DNA from: Chitinophaga pinensis
GTDB lineage: Bacteria; Bacteroidota; Bacteroidia; Chitinophagales; Chitinophagaceae
DNA: 64,000 nt
Assembly: GCF_007896845.1 (NCBI RefSeq)
Contig: NZ_VOHS01000008.1
Location: forward strand, 1 to 64,000
Reading direction: 5' to 3'
Part shown: piece by piece, positions 9,249 through 18,808 of the stretch
Layout of the letters: each line of letters starts with the position of its first letter
How positions within the stretch are numbered: position 1 is the first letter of the stretch
The notes under the pieces: generated by a model
What the model was told of the DNA's origin: nothing
The model's database searches: none
What the model saw: only the letters and a program-made list of their open reading frames with translations
Program-made: the position numbers and the translations under genes

Positions 9249-11180
9249 TTACCAGCCGATACCATAATCTTCACCGTGGTTACTGCTACCACCCCATAAT
9301 GAGCCATGTGCAGTATCCAGCAATATTGCATTCACCGGACCACTTGTACGCTCACTATAACTCGCCGTATACCCCATTTTTTGTAAGATCGTTCTCGTTG
9401 TCGCCGGTGTATTATTGTTCAGCAATATACTTCCCGGATGTGGCATACGCTCTTTGATGGAAGTACCACCCAGAGAAAGCCAGAGTTGATTGCTATTAAT
9501 ATTCGCTGCTTCCGTTGCCTGCTGTACTGTCATACCAAATTCCACCATATTCAGGAAGAACTGCAATAAATTCTGATCCTGTGTATCACCACCCTGTACA
9601 GCGAAAGAAAGATAAGGTCTGCCGTCTTTCAGAGCCATGGAAGGCGTCAATGTCACACGCGGACGTTTGCCCGGCGCAATAACGTTAAAAGGGCATAAGG
9701 CACTGTCAAGCACAAAACTCTGTAAACGCTGGCTCATACCTACCCCTGTATGTCCCGCAATACAGGCTGGCGTCCATCCACCACTTGGTGTGATTGATAC
9801 CACCCAACCATCTTTATCGGCCGCTTCCACACTGGTAGTACCTCTCCATAATCGGTCCATATAAGCACTATCAATATCATTTACTGCATACATTTCTTCG
9901 GAAGCCGGAGCCTGAAGAATGCTGGCTGCATCATGCTTCGGTACAAAACGTGTTGGTTTTTTCCGGGAAGATGTATCAGCCAAAGACTGATGTTGCTGCA
10001 TCAATTGCAGATAAGGATTGCTTTTACCTTCAAAAGGATAAGGATCACCCGGTAAGGGATCCGGATCATTACGATCAGGGTTGATCAATTTTGCCCGCTC
10101 CTTTGCATAAGCTTTGCTTAATAAACCGGTGATCGGTGTTTTAGGCGTGAAATAAGGATCTCCGTAATAGAAGTCCCTGTCCGCAAAAGTCAGGTTCATC
10201 GTCTGATACAAAGTATGAATGTACTGTGGAGAGTTATAACCCATTCCTTTCAGGTCAAAGTTCTCCAGAATATTCAGACTTTGCAGCAACATAGGTCCCT
10301 GTGTCCAGGATTGAAGCTTATAGACCTCGATCCCCTTATAATTCACATGCAATGGCTCCTCTTCAATCGGTTTCCAGCGGGCCAGATCCTGTTCTGTGAT
10401 CAGACCTCCCTGTTCCTGACAGCCACGCACAAATTCCTTTGCAATATCTCCTTTGTAAAATCTATCATAGGCAGCCATAATCGCTTCTTTGCGGGATTTC
10501 TTCTTTTTCAGAGCCTCCTGTTCTGCTTCCACCATTTTAGTCAGCGTAGCCAGTAGCTCCTTTTGCACGAAAATCTCTCCTGCTTCCGGCGCTTCCCTTT
10601 TTTCGCCCGGATGAGTCAGGAAAACTGCTTTGCTGTAAGGCCACTGCTTCAGACGGTCTTTGGCTCTCTCCATACTGTTGGCCGTCTGTGCTTCAATTGG
10701 GTAACCGGCAGCCATTTCCATGGCAGGTGCCAGCACCTCTTTCAGACTGAGTGTGCCGTATTCCGCCAGCATATAACACAGACCTCCCGGCGTACCGGGG
10801 GTTACCGCTGCCAGCGGACCGTATTCCGGCGGAAAATTATAGCCCTTGCCTTTGAAGAATTCCGGCGTCGCGCCAGTCGGAGCAACACCAAGGGCATTAA
10901 TGGCAATGACTTTCTTCGTCTTCGGATTGAAAATAAGCGCCTGCGTCTCTCCACCCCAACTCAATACGTCCCACATTGTACAGGTAGCCGCCAGCATCGC
11001 ACAGGCCGCATCTACCGCATTACCGCCTTTCTGAAAAATCATAGAACCAGCTGTGGCAGCCAGTGGCTTACCAGTCACTGCCATCCAGTGACGTCCATGT
11101 AGTGGCGGCTTCTGGGTTTGTTGCGCCCGCATTGTCAACCCCAGGGAAAGGAGGGCGACGAGAAAAAATAGATGTTTCAT
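9249..11180 (-). CDS. Gamma-glutamyltransferase-family protein, exported
   Basis: A 643-residue N-terminal-nucleophile hydrolase with a signal peptide ending at MRAQ (residue 20). GGT enzymes cut or transfer gamma-glutamyl groups, for example from glutathione, after cleaving themselves before a catalytic threonine. The large-subunit region is visible (QKGGNAVDAACAML, VTPGTPGG). The processing site appears at residues 447-450, GTTS, followed by VEAADKDGWVVSITPS as in GGT small subunits, making Thr448 the likely nucleophile. The classic TTH triplet is TTS here, as in many divergent members, so substrate could be another gamma-glutamyl compound or a cephalosporin-like amide. It stands alone between convergent neighbours. 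Confidence 0.85.
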   Translation of the reverse strand: MKHLFFLVALLSLGLTMRAQQTQKPPLHGRHWMAVTGKPLAATAGSMIFQKGGNAVDAACAMLAATCTMWDVLSWGGETQALIFNPKTKKVIAINALGVAPTGATPEFFKGKGYNFPPEYGPLAAVTPGTPGGLCYMLAEYGTLSLKEVLAPAMEMAAGYPIEAQTANSMERAKDRLKQWPYSKAVFLTHPGEKREAPEAGEIFVQKELLATLTKMVEAEQEALKKKKSRKEAIMAAYDRFYKGDIAKEFVRGCQEQGGLITEQDLARWKPIEEEPLHVNYKGIEVYKLQSWTQGPMLLQSLNILENFDLKGMGYNSPQYIHTLYQTMNLTFADRDFYYGDPYFTPKTPITGLLSKAYAKERAKLINPDRNDPDPLPGDPYPFEGKSNPYLQLMQQHQSLADTSSRKKPTRFVPKHDAASILQAPASEEMYAVNDIDSAYMDRLWRGTTSVEAADKDGWVVSITPSGGWTPACIAGHTGVGMSQRLQSFVLDSALCPFNVIAPGKRPRVTLTPSMALKDGRPYLSFAVQGGDTQDQNLLQFFLNMVEFGMTVQQATEAANINSNQLWLSLGGTSIKERMPHPGSILLNNNTPATTRTILQKMGYTASYSERTSGPVNAILLDTAHGSLWGGSSNHGEDYGIGW

Positions 11181-11362
11181 AAAATAATATGCTGTTTAGA
11201 GGTGTTATTATCCAGGAGCTGACAAAATAGCAAAATCACGGGTATACTTCTAAAATATGGGATGAACTTTGCACCCCTTTATGTGTTATAGAAAGGGTGC
11301 CTTCGCAAATGTACATTAGTTATACCCGGCACTTATTCCACGACATACAAAAATCTGTCTTT

Positions 11363-11845
11363 ATGAACGCAACAAGATTCTGGGAAATCATTGAAACGGC
11401 GTGGACAACAGATAGAGATTTATATAATTTGAGAGAAACAGCGCTTACGACCAATGATCCCTCCTTAATCAGGTATCTCGGAAACATCGTTTCCTCAGAG
11501 ATTACAGACCATATCCAGCAACAGCTAATTTATCTGGATGAACGGGAATTAACGAAATTTAATCACGTCATGGAAGAAAAGCTCTTCCATATAGACCGTG
11601 AAGAAATCCATGAACGCATTGGCGGTACAGATGACGGTTTCCTGCACCGGAGGTGCTTCATCGTCGGCATGGGAGAACAATATTATGATATGGTGGATGA
11701 AAATCCGGCTGTGGCTACATTAAACGTCTCTTCCGGTGAGATCGGTTTTATTGGCTATAGTGTATATCAGGACAAATTCGGGGAAGAATTTGAACGATAT
11801 TGTCTCCACTGTATTGAGTCCGGTTCCAATTCACGGGGCTGGTAA
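11363..11845 (+). CDS. DUF4240-domain protein
   Basis: A 160-residue soluble protein. The pattern FWEIIETAW at the start, a middle with HIDREEIHERIGG and a stretch with DDGFLHRRCFIVGMGEQYY match the DUF4240 family, small cytoplasmic proteins of unknown function often found near toxin, immunity or housekeeping genes. The ATG at 11363 fits the family start; the frame opens earlier (GTG at 11297, ATG at 11309), but that extension has no family character. No signal peptide or membrane segment. No function can be proposed from context. Confidence 0.7.
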   Translation: MNATRFWEIIETAWTTDRDLYNLRETALTTNDPSLIRYLGNIVSSEITDHIQQQLIYLDERELTKFNHVMEEKLFHIDREEIHERIGGTDDGFLHRRCFIVGMGEQYYDMVDENPAVATLNVSSGEIGFIGYSVYQDKFGEEFERYCLHCIESGSNSRGW

Positions 11846-11850
11846 TAAGA

Positions 11851-11880
11851 AAGGGGCTTACAAATATGTAGCCCCTTTTT
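11851..11880. terminator. Terminator between convergent genes
   Basis: AAGGGGCTTACA / TGTAGCCCCTTTTT hairpin with one bulged base and a T run on the plus strand, six bases after the DUF4240 stop and just before the exbD-like stop on the other strand. Confidence 0.8.
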
Positions 11881-11891
11881 AGTTGCAATGT

Positions 11892-12530
11892 TTACTCTTC
11901 CTCCGCAGCAGCAGTTCCTGCTGGTGCCGCCTCCAGACTGGTCACCAGATTCAGATGCTGTATATTCTTCTCCTTAAAAGTTTCCATCACGCTTTTTACC
12001 TTCGGATAAGGCGTTGCATTGTCGGCCTTAATGCAATATTTCAATGCCTTGATACCCGTGCCCTGTGCAGACTGCGCGTATTCTATCCAGACAGCCAGTT
12101 CATTATTGGCAGTATCAACCGGTATACCGGTCTCACCCGCATACTTGCGCCTGTCGGAGCTTTTTAAGCCAAGGTATTCTTTCAGATGGTGCAGATCAGT
12201 GCCCACACTTGCCCCCAATATGTAGGCATTCATCTCCTTTTCAGACAAGCCCAGCTTGAACTGCGTGTTGATATCTTCAATTAATTGCTTTCTTTTTGGT
12301 TGTCCATCCATATCAAAAAACACGCGTCCGGCCTTATCTATACTTACAAGTATAACATCAGAGTCAGGAATAAGCTTTGTATTGATAGAAGAGGGAGTAA
12401 CAATTGCCACCGGTTCATCCGGCTTAAAACTGGTAGTCATAATAAAGAAGTTGAGCAACAGGAACACGACATCACACATGGCTGTCATATCAACAGCGGT
12501 GGACTTCCGGGCCATTTTTATCTTTGGCAT
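11892..12530 (-). CDS. ExbD/TolR-family biopolymer transport protein (orphan)
   Basis: A 212-residue protein starting MPKIKMARKSTAVDMTAMCD. ExbD is the stator partner of ExbB and drives TonB with the proton gradient. The single N-terminal membrane helix (about residues 15-38) contains the conserved DMTAMCDVVFLLLNFF pattern with the proton-carrying Asp at the start of the helix; the remainder is periplasmic. The periplasmic part is longer than in E. coli ExbD (141 residues) and ends in an Ala/Glu-rich tail. I chose the ATG at 12530; an upstream extension is not ExbD-like. No exbB, tonB or second exbD lies next to it, which is unusual. Confidence 0.88.
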   Translation of the reverse strand: MPKIKMARKSTAVDMTAMCDVVFLLLNFFIMTTSFKPDEPVAIVTPSSINTKLIPDSDVILVSIDKAGRVFFDMDGQPKRKQLIEDINTQFKLGLSEKEMNAYILGASVGTDLHHLKEYLGLKSSDRRKYAGETGIPVDTANNELAVWIEYAQSAQGTGIKALKYCIKADNATPYPKVKSVMETFKEKNIQHLNLVTSLEAAPAGTAAAEEE

Positions 12531-12614
12531 AACAGCTAAATTTTTACAACAAAATTCAGCTTTGCAGCAAATGCCGGAAAGGCGCATTTGCTCCTTTTTG
12601 CTATCTATTTCAGC

Positions 12615-13484
12615 CTATATATATTGTTGTTGCCGGAAACTGGCGGGACTAAGACCTGTATGTTTGGTAAAGTATTTTATAAAATGCGTCGTTTGCGAAA
12701 ACCCCAGTTCAAAACCAATTTCTTTTACCGTCATTATGGTAAAAGAAAGCAGCCGTTTAGCTGCAATCATTATATAATCATCTATTAGTTGTTTGGGAGA
12801 TCTTCCACTTACATTAGTTGTTGCCTGATTTAATCGTTTCTCTGTTATACGCAGTATTGCAGCATATCCCGCGACAGTCCTGACTGTCTTATAATGTTTT
12901 TCTATTAACACATTATATCGTTGTACATACTGCATATCCGGGCCTTTCATATGGTTGAAAGGATGTGTTGCAGTATACTCTCTTCCGGATAGGATGAGAA
13001 AATTCTGTAACAGATTTCTAAGAAACATTCTGCTGAATTCATCTTTGGGTTTACGTGATTCAGCCATCATCGTTTCTATCATCTCTCTGTAAGTATCAAT
13101 ATCCTGCAGGTCTATTTGTCCGCCACCATTGAATAAAGGATGCTGATGTAATAATATCAGGTCATGCTCATCCCGACAGGCAAAATCTTCTGTAAAGTTA
13201 ATGACAATACCTTCGTACCGTGCATGTGGATCGAATGTATGTACTCTTCCCTTTCGTACAAAAAAGGTAGAATAAGGACGGATGATAACGGGAGAGAAAT
13301 CTATAGCATGATGTGGAATGGCTGTAAAAAATATCAGTACCTGATAAGTATTTGTTCTCAGTGGTTGTGATAACAATGCATAGTGCTGTTCGTGGAGTTC
13401 CTCCATCGTAAATATTTCCAGCCCGATGCTGTCTTCCTGTAAAAACGTATTGTTGATCGTCTGACGCTTTTTCTGCCCTTTCAT
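12615..13484 (-). CDS. AraC-family transcriptional regulator
   Basis: A 289-residue activator. The N-terminal 160 residues form a cupin-like sensing domain (PVIIRPYSTFFVRKGRVHTF). The C-terminal 100 residues form a complete AraC DNA-binding domain: first helix-turn-helix around VAGYAAILRITEKRLN, second at TVKEIGFELGFSQTTHFIKYFTKHTGLSPASFRQ, which includes the conserved G-F and P-x-x-F-R endings. It lies between the orphan exbD and a SnoaL-like gene on the same strand, with only a 42-base gap to the latter, so it may be transcribed with or control the small protein. Target unknown. Confidence 0.88.
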   Translation of the reverse strand: MKGQKKRQTINNTFLQEDSIGLEIFTMEELHEQHYALLSQPLRTNTYQVLIFFTAIPHHAIDFSPVIIRPYSTFFVRKGRVHTFDPHARYEGIVINFTEDFACRDEHDLILLHQHPLFNGGGQIDLQDIDTYREMIETMMAESRKPKDEFSRMFLRNLLQNFLILSGREYTATHPFNHMKGPDMQYVQRYNVLIEKHYKTVRTVAGYAAILRITEKRLNQATTNVSGRSPKQLIDDYIMIAAKRLLSFTIMTVKEIGFELGFSQTTHFIKYFTKHTGLSPASFRQQQYI

Positions 13485-13526
13485 TATCCGCTGATAGTTC
13501 TCTCCCGAAAAGATAATACATCTTTG

Positions 13527-13886
13527 TTACATGTAGAATTGCTCCGAAATGATCTTTCCATCTTTCACTTCGTATACACACAATTCTTCCATGTTCATTC
13601 TGTCCTGTCCTTTCATGGTCATATCCATTTTAAGGGTGAGAGCAAATGAGGAGCCCACAATCAACGGAGATGAGAGCTCAACACCATGTACGGTTTCCGT
13701 CATGGACATAAACTTTTCTCCCTTCTCAAAGATCTTATCAAGACCTCTGGTTTCCTTTTCAAATTCAGGTGTTGCATAAGGTTCTATGCTTACAGCATCT
13801 TTAGCGAACAGTTCCTTTTGTGCTGTCTCAAAGTCACCTTTTTTGCAGAGTTCAATAAGGCGGTTAGCGATTTCTTGTGTAGTCAT
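13527..13886 (-). CDS. SnoaL/NTF2-like fold protein
   Basis: A 119-residue protein, from ATG 13886 (MTTQEIANRLIELCKKGD). The pattern of an N-terminal helix pair, FAKDAVSIEP and a C-terminal strand run ending VYEVKDGKIISEQFY is typical of SnoaL-like polyketide-cyclase/NTF2-fold proteins, small alpha+beta cones that bind or isomerise small molecules. Upstream extension of the frame to 14036 overlaps the divergent neighbour and is not conserved in character, so I rejected it. It faces the acyltransferase at 14009 across a 122-base spacer and precedes the AraC gene at 13484. Ligand unknown. Confidence 0.75.
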   Translation of the reverse strand: MTTQEIANRLIELCKKGDFETAQKELFAKDAVSIEPYATPEFEKETRGLDKIFEKGEKFMSMTETVHGVELSSPLIVGSSFALTLKMDMTMKGQDRMNMEELCVYEVKDGKIISEQFYM

Positions 13887-14008
13887 GACAATGGTGGATT
13901 TTTGGAGTGTCCCCGAATTTAAATCAAATTCAGGAAAGTTATTGCAGTGCTGCTTAAACATCGTTATATTCACAATAGTATCAACCATACCTGTAAATAA
14001 CGTAGCAT

Positions 14009-15175
14009 ATGCAGTCATCCACTCCCCGTATTGCATCTATAGATATTCTGCGTGGCATTGTAATGATCATTATGGCCCTTGATCATACACGCGATTTCTT
14101 TCATAATACAGCGATGACCGCTGATCCGTTAGATGTTGATACAACTACTCCATGGCTGTTCTTCACACGCTGGATCACTCATTATTGCGCACCAACATTT
14201 GTATTTCTGTCGGGCTTATCTGCCTATCTTTCTTCTCAACGGAAAACACCCGCCGAAGCCAGTAAATTTCTTTTAAAAAGAGGATTATGGCTCATTATTG
14301 CAGAAGTGGTGATTGTGACGCTGGGACTCACCTTTAATCCGCTTTACAACGTTTTTATCCTGCAGGTGATCTGGGCAATAGGTGTCAGTATGGTAATACT
14401 TGGGCTGCTGATGAGAACTTCTTTCAAAGTGATACTGATTACGGGACTGATACTTTTCTTCGGACACAATATCCTTGACTATTTCAATCTGCCAGGCAAT
14501 CTTTGGAAGATCTTCTTTACATCTTTCGGCACAGTGATACCTATTGGAGGCAATCGATTCATCTTCGCATTTTATGCTGTACTCCCATGGACCAGTGCCA
14601 TGTTACTTGGCTATTGTGCGGGCTATTATTTTAAAAACGGCATTGCTGTTGAAATACGCCGACGTTTCTTACTCATGACAGGTAGTGCTGCTATCCTGTT
14701 GTTCATTGTACTGAGAGCGATTAATAAATACGGTAATCCCACACCATGGGAAGCGCAGAAAAATGGCTTTGATACTTTACTGGAGTTTATTGATGTCAGT
14801 AAATATCCGCCTTCATTGGATTTTCTTTGCATGACACTGGGACCCGCATTGCTGGCGCTGGCAGCATTGGAAAAAGCAAAAGGCAGCTGGCAGGAAATTG
14901 CGCGGGTATATGGTAGTGTGCCCTTCTTCTATTATGTGTTACATTTCTACCTGCTGCACTTTTTATTAGTGGCCGCCTTCTTTCTTAGCGGATATACAGC
15001 GAAAGATATCGTCGATCCGAATATTCCATTTTTGTTCCGGCCAGCAGATTTCGGTTATTCATTACCGATAGTATACCTGCTATGGATGGCAGTTGTTGCA
15101 GTGCTTTATAAGCCATGTAAATGGTTCCGGGAATACCGGAAAATGCACAACCAGTGGTGGCTGAAGTATATTTAG
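14009..15175 (+). CDS. DUF1624 / heparan-alpha-glucosaminide N-acetyltransferase-like membrane protein
   Basis: A 388-residue polytopic membrane protein with about ten hydrophobic segments. It begins RIASIDILRGIVMIIMALDHTRDFF, the hallmark of the DUF1624/HGSNAT (NagX-YeiB-like) family, in which a membrane His near this motif is acetylated during transfer of acetyl groups across the membrane to amino sugars. A second conserved region is PWTSAMLLGYCAGYYF. Related bacterial proteins are thought to act on cell-envelope or imported amino sugars. It is divergent from the SnoaL-like gene and its end is 107 bases before the AraC start at 15283. Specific acceptor unknown. Confidence 0.82.
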   Translation: MQSSTPRIASIDILRGIVMIIMALDHTRDFFHNTAMTADPLDVDTTTPWLFFTRWITHYCAPTFVFLSGLSAYLSSQRKTPAEASKFLLKRGLWLIIAEVVIVTLGLTFNPLYNVFILQVIWAIGVSMVILGLLMRTSFKVILITGLILFFGHNILDYFNLPGNLWKIFFTSFGTVIPIGGNRFIFAFYAVLPWTSAMLLGYCAGYYFKNGIAVEIRRRFLLMTGSAAILLFIVLRAINKYGNPTPWEAQKNGFDTLLEFIDVSKYPPSLDFLCMTLGPALLALAALEKAKGSWQEIARVYGSVPFFYYVLHFYLLHFLLVAAFFLSGYTAKDIVDPNIPFLFRPADFGYSLPIVYLLWMAVVAVLYKPCKWFREYRKMHNQWWLKYI

Positions 15176-15282
15176 CAGCCGATTCATCTGAAGTTTCATC
15201 GCAGTACCGGGGCATAAATTTGGGAAGTAGCCAAAATTATTACAACCAGAATTTATTACAGTCACCGGTTAAATGCCTGAAC

Positions 15283-16287
15283 ATGACCTCCAGCTTATAT
15301 CCCCCGGCGCTGCATTTCGGGATCCCTGAAGCGATGCAGCCACATGTCCGGACATCAGAGAGCCTGCCGGAAAGATATCAGCAATACCGGATCGCACAAG
15401 CCACGGAAACAACGTATTCAGAAGGCCCATTTGGCAGTTACATCACACAACAGATCAGCGGACCCGACTGGGTTATCAGCTGGCAGCACTGCTTCGTTAA
15501 AGAAAAAGTAAGACTGCGTCCCTCTGTTGCACAACCAATGCTTGCGATGTATTGCATTCTGCAGGGTAATATTTCCTGTCGCCTGCAGGGAAAGGGGAAA
15601 CTAATGCTGATCGAAAAGGAATTTGGTATCTATTACATTCCCGATCACTCCGACAACACAGCGGATCTGCGACCCGGTTATTATGAAATGATATGTATCT
15701 CTTTCTCTCCTGCTTTCCTGCGGCAATTCATTGCCCATCATCCGTCTTTTGAAGAAATCTTTCAGCTGCAACAGCGGCAGGCCCGCCGGGCATCTATGTT
15801 ACCTGCTATCCGTATGGAAGTTTCTGATCTGAAAGTATTGCTGGAAATGCGACAGTCGCCAGCTGCAACAGAAACACTGAAGCCATATATTGATACGAGA
15901 CTCCATGAATTACTGACACTTTACTTCAATGCCCTTACGCCTAAATATCTGCAAAACAGCGATCAGGCGCAAAAATTACGACAGATCTGTGTATATATTC
16001 AGGAGCATTATCATCATCATCTCAGCATCGCAGAATTGAGCAAGCAAGCTGGTATGCATATTAATACCTTTGAAAGAGCATTTAAAGAACTGCTCAGCGT
16101 ATCTCCAAGAGGATACATCGAGCACCTGCGCATGAAAAAAGCAGCTTCGCTGCTGGCCCAGACATCCCTCAGCATTAAAGAAATAAGTATCAGCAGCGGC
16201 TATCGGGGCCCTAATTACTTCACCGCCGTATTCCGCAAGCGTTATCGTTGTTCTCCGAGAGAATTTCGGAAAAACCACTTAACTTGA
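15283..16287 (+). CDS. AraC-family transcriptional regulator
   Basis: A 334-residue regulator. I chose the ATG at 15283 (MTSSLYPPALHF); the open frame extends further up but would overlap the acyltransferase end and has no family character. The N-terminal sensing region has a beta-rich core (MYCILQGNISCRLQGKG), similar to the AraC-like protein at 844. The C-terminus is a canonical double helix-turn-helix (LSIAELSKQAGMHINTFERAF, then SIKEISISSGYRGPNYFTAVF and CSPREFR). It is 17 bases upstream of the amidohydrolase and points the same way, so it may govern the amidohydrolase, MFS and arginase-family genes. Confidence 0.88.
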   Translation: MTSSLYPPALHFGIPEAMQPHVRTSESLPERYQQYRIAQATETTYSEGPFGSYITQQISGPDWVISWQHCFVKEKVRLRPSVAQPMLAMYCILQGNISCRLQGKGKLMLIEKEFGIYYIPDHSDNTADLRPGYYEMICISFSPAFLRQFIAHHPSFEEIFQLQQRQARRASMLPAIRMEVSDLKVLLEMRQSPAATETLKPYIDTRLHELLTLYFNALTPKYLQNSDQAQKLRQICVYIQEHYHHHLSIAELSKQAGMHINTFERAFKELLSVSPRGYIEHLRMKKAASLLAQTSLSIKEISISSGYRGPNYFTAVFRKRYRCSPREFRKNHLT

Positions 16288-16304
16288 CGGAAAATGCTGC
16301 ATAG

Positions 16305-17474
16305 ATGGACGCACAACTAACGGACAGGCTTATTCAGATCAGGAGACAGATTCATACACAACCTGAATTAGGGTACGAAGAAGAAAACACATCCCGCCTT
16401 GTAAAACAGGAATTAGACAGACTGGGAATAGATTATCTCTCAAATGTTGCCGGCACAGGCGTTATTGCCACACTGACACGCGGACAAGGTCCTTGTGTAG
16501 CTATCCGTGCAGATATGGACGCACTTCCAATGCAGGAAGAGACCGGATTGCCGTTCTCTTCTGCAGTAAGTGGAAAAATGCATGCCTGCGGACATGACAT
16601 CCATACTACCATGCTGATTGGTGCAGCTGCCTTGTTGAAAGAGACAGACTTCCGCGGCTCCGTTAAATTCCTGTTCCAGCCATCCGAAGAAGGACCGGCC
16701 AATGATCCGGAAAAGAAAAGTGGCGCCAGAAAATTTGTGGAAGCCGGTCATCTGGATGATGTACAGGCAGCACTTGGATTACATGTAGATCCTTCACTAC
16801 CTGTCGGACAAATATCCTATGCACTCGGGCCCGCCCTCGCTTGCACCGGCTTTTTTACTATTGAGGTAAGAGGAAAAGCCGCGCATGCCGGTGCTTCACC
16901 ACAGCTGGGAATAGACGCAGTATTAATCGCGTCGCAACTGGTACAGTCCGCTCAGGCTATTGTATCCAGACAGACCCCTCCGATGGAAACCGCCGTACTG
17001 TCATTTACCAAGATCAATGGAGGTGTCGCCCCCAATGTGATTGCAGATAAGGTCGTGCTCGAAGGAACTATCCGTGCCCTGAATCTGGATATTTATGAAG
17101 GTGTAGTTACACATCTGCAGCAGGTGATTGACGGTTTAAAACTGATTCATCAGACAGAGATCATATTTGATCTTTACTTCACGATACCCAGTGTACTCAA
17201 TAATAAAGATGTACACCATCAGCTTCAGGGCAGCCTGACTGACGTATTTGGCCAGACCAATACATTGGAAAAGGTGCCTTTGCTTGCAGGGGAAGATTTC
17301 TGTTATTATTCCCGTAAGGTCCCCTCTATGTTTTATTTATTAGGCGCGCAGGATCCTGCTTCTCCAGACTATTATCTGCACCATCCGAAAGTTATATTTA
17401 ATGAGGCCTGCATTCCTTTCGGATCATCTTTTCTTGCAAAAGGGGCTGTCGCTCTTCTGGAGGGCTTCCGGTAA
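16305..17474 (+). CDS. M20-family amidohydrolase (hippurate / N-acyl-amino-acid hydrolase type)
   Basis: A 389-residue cytoplasmic zinc/manganese enzyme of the M20D group, which removes acyl groups from N-acyl amino acids or related amides. Metal-binding motifs are in place: AIRADMDALP (residues 67-75), HACGHD (93-98, with the metal-binding Cys95 typical of M20D), and FQPSEEGP with the catalytic Glu. A dimerisation domain with HAGASPQLGIDA follows. No signal peptide. Its neighbours downstream, an MFS transporter and an arginase-family protein, suggest nitrogen or amino acid salvage; the exact substrate is not evident. Confidence 0.9.
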   Translation: MDAQLTDRLIQIRRQIHTQPELGYEEENTSRLVKQELDRLGIDYLSNVAGTGVIATLTRGQGPCVAIRADMDALPMQEETGLPFSSAVSGKMHACGHDIHTTMLIGAAALLKETDFRGSVKFLFQPSEEGPANDPEKKSGARKFVEAGHLDDVQAALGLHVDPSLPVGQISYALGPALACTGFFTIEVRGKAAHAGASPQLGIDAVLIASQLVQSAQAIVSRQTPPMETAVLSFTKINGGVAPNVIADKVVLEGTIRALNLDIYEGVVTHLQQVIDGLKLIHQTEIIFDLYFTIPSVLNNKDVHHQLQGSLTDVFGQTNTLEKVPLLAGEDFCYYSRKVPSMFYLLGAQDPASPDYYLHHPKVIFNEACIPFGSSFLAKGAVALLEGFR

Positions 17475-17480
17475 TTGTCG

Positions 17481-17488
17481 TAACTTTG
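17481..17488 (+). promoter_or_regulatory. Bacteroidota -7 element for the MFS gene
   Basis: TAACTTTG matches TAnnTTTG exactly, 24 bases before the MFS start. A clear -33 TTG is not visible at the expected distance. Confidence 0.5.
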
Positions 17489-17512
17489 CGGCTTTATCAG
17501 AAATCTCAGGGA

Positions 17513-18718
17513 ATGGAACAGAAACACCTAGGAAAGGGAGATACAGCATTCATGGCGGCCTGCGCAGGATTGATCGTTGCTAACATCTATTATTGCCAGC
17601 CACTGATTGTATTAATGGCAAAAGAATGGGGATTACATGAAAGCATAGCAGGAAGGGTCACCTATCTGACACAGATCGGATATGCTATGGGACTTTTATT
17701 ATTGGTACCTCTGGGAGACATCCTCGAACGTCGCAAACAGATACTCTTCGGTACAGGTGCTGCTATTGTCGCCCTGCTGATGGCGGCCACCGCACAAAAC
17801 TTTATCATTTTACAGATAGCCAGCGTATTGATTGGCGTATGTAGTATCATACCACAGCTTATCCTCCCATTGGGAGCCACCCTGGCAGCAGACCATAAAC
17901 GTGGCAGTACGATCGGCGCCATAATGGCTGGTTTGCTGGTCGGCATATTAGCGTCCCGCAGTCTTAGTGGTGCAATAGGATCATTATACGGCTGGCGAGC
18001 CATGTATTACATTGCAGCTGCCGTTTGTGCCATACTCATGGTATTGATGCGCCTCCGTTTTCCTGTGAGCAGGCCATCCTTCAATGGTAACTATGGTCAG
18101 CTGATGAAATCTGTCGCCCATTATGCGATGACACAACCGCTGTTAAGACAGGCCGCTGTCACCAATGCGCTTTCCTTTGCTGTACTGAGTGCCTTCTGGG
18201 TGACCATGGTATTATTCCTCTCTGCCGCCCCTTTCGGATATAAGAGCTTTGAAATTGGGTTGTTCGGACTTGCAGGAGCCGCGGGAGCACTGGCTGCCCC
18301 ACTGGTCGGAAAGATCAGTGACGGCCGCGATCCACGTAACAATATTATAATAGGACTGGTATGTGAGTTATTAAGCTTTATTGGCTTTTACTTTACCGGT
18401 AGCAGTATTTTCCTGCTGCTGGCAGGCATTATTATTCTTGACGTAGGCCATCAGGCAGTACAGGTCACCAATCAGACAATTATATATTCCATCATGCCGG
18501 AAGCCAGAAACCGTTTCAATACGGTGTTCATGACTTCTACTTTCATCGGGGGCGCAACCGGCTCAGCAATGGGACTTTTCCTCTGGAATATCGGCCACTG
18601 GCCGGCGGTATGTCTGGGTTGCAGTGCCATCATTACAGTCAATATCCTGCTTTTCTTCAGAAATAAAGCAAAAGCTGCCCGCGACGCGGCAGTAGAAATG
18701 GCGTTGCAAAAAATTTAA
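17513..18718 (+). CDS. MFS transporter (drug/metabolite exporter type)
   Basis: A 401-residue major-facilitator permease with 12 hydrophobic segments. It starts at ATG 17513 (MEQKHLGKGDTAFMAACAG); the Asn-Ile-Tyr-Tyr-Cys-Gln-Pro run in helix 1 and LVPLGDILERRKQ between helices 2 and 3 are typical of YnfM/YgaY-like exporters. The G-D-I-L-E-R-R-K loop is the MFS motif A variant. It sits between the M20 amidohydrolase and the arginase-family gene, has its own TAnnTTTG box, and could export a product of those enzymes. Substrate not assignable. Confidence 0.85.
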   Translation: MEQKHLGKGDTAFMAACAGLIVANIYYCQPLIVLMAKEWGLHESIAGRVTYLTQIGYAMGLLLLVPLGDILERRKQILFGTGAAIVALLMAATAQNFIILQIASVLIGVCSIIPQLILPLGATLAADHKRGSTIGAIMAGLLVGILASRSLSGAIGSLYGWRAMYYIAAAVCAILMVLMRLRFPVSRPSFNGNYGQLMKSVAHYAMTQPLLRQAAVTNALSFAVLSAFWVTMVLFLSAAPFGYKSFEIGLFGLAGAAGALAAPLVGKISDGRDPRNNIIIGLVCELLSFIGFYFTGSSIFLLLAGIIILDVGHQAVQVTNQTIIYSIMPEARNRFNTVFMTSTFIGGATGSAMGLFLWNIGHWPAVCLGCSAIITVNILLFFRNKAKAARDAAVEMALQKI

Positions 18719-18808
18719 AGCGGCCACTGCGTCCAGCCTTTGCATGAAAGCACTTAACTTCGGTAGACAACTGTATAACCCACGTTAACGACACAAAACC
18801 GTCTACCA

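Noticed and set aside
10563..11102. Long open frame (179 codons) on the plus strand
   Set aside because: Antisense to the gamma-glutamyltransferase gene, with no protein character.
12256..12777. Plus-strand open frame across exbD and AraC genes
   Set aside because: Overlaps two well-supported minus-strand genes and the spacer between them.
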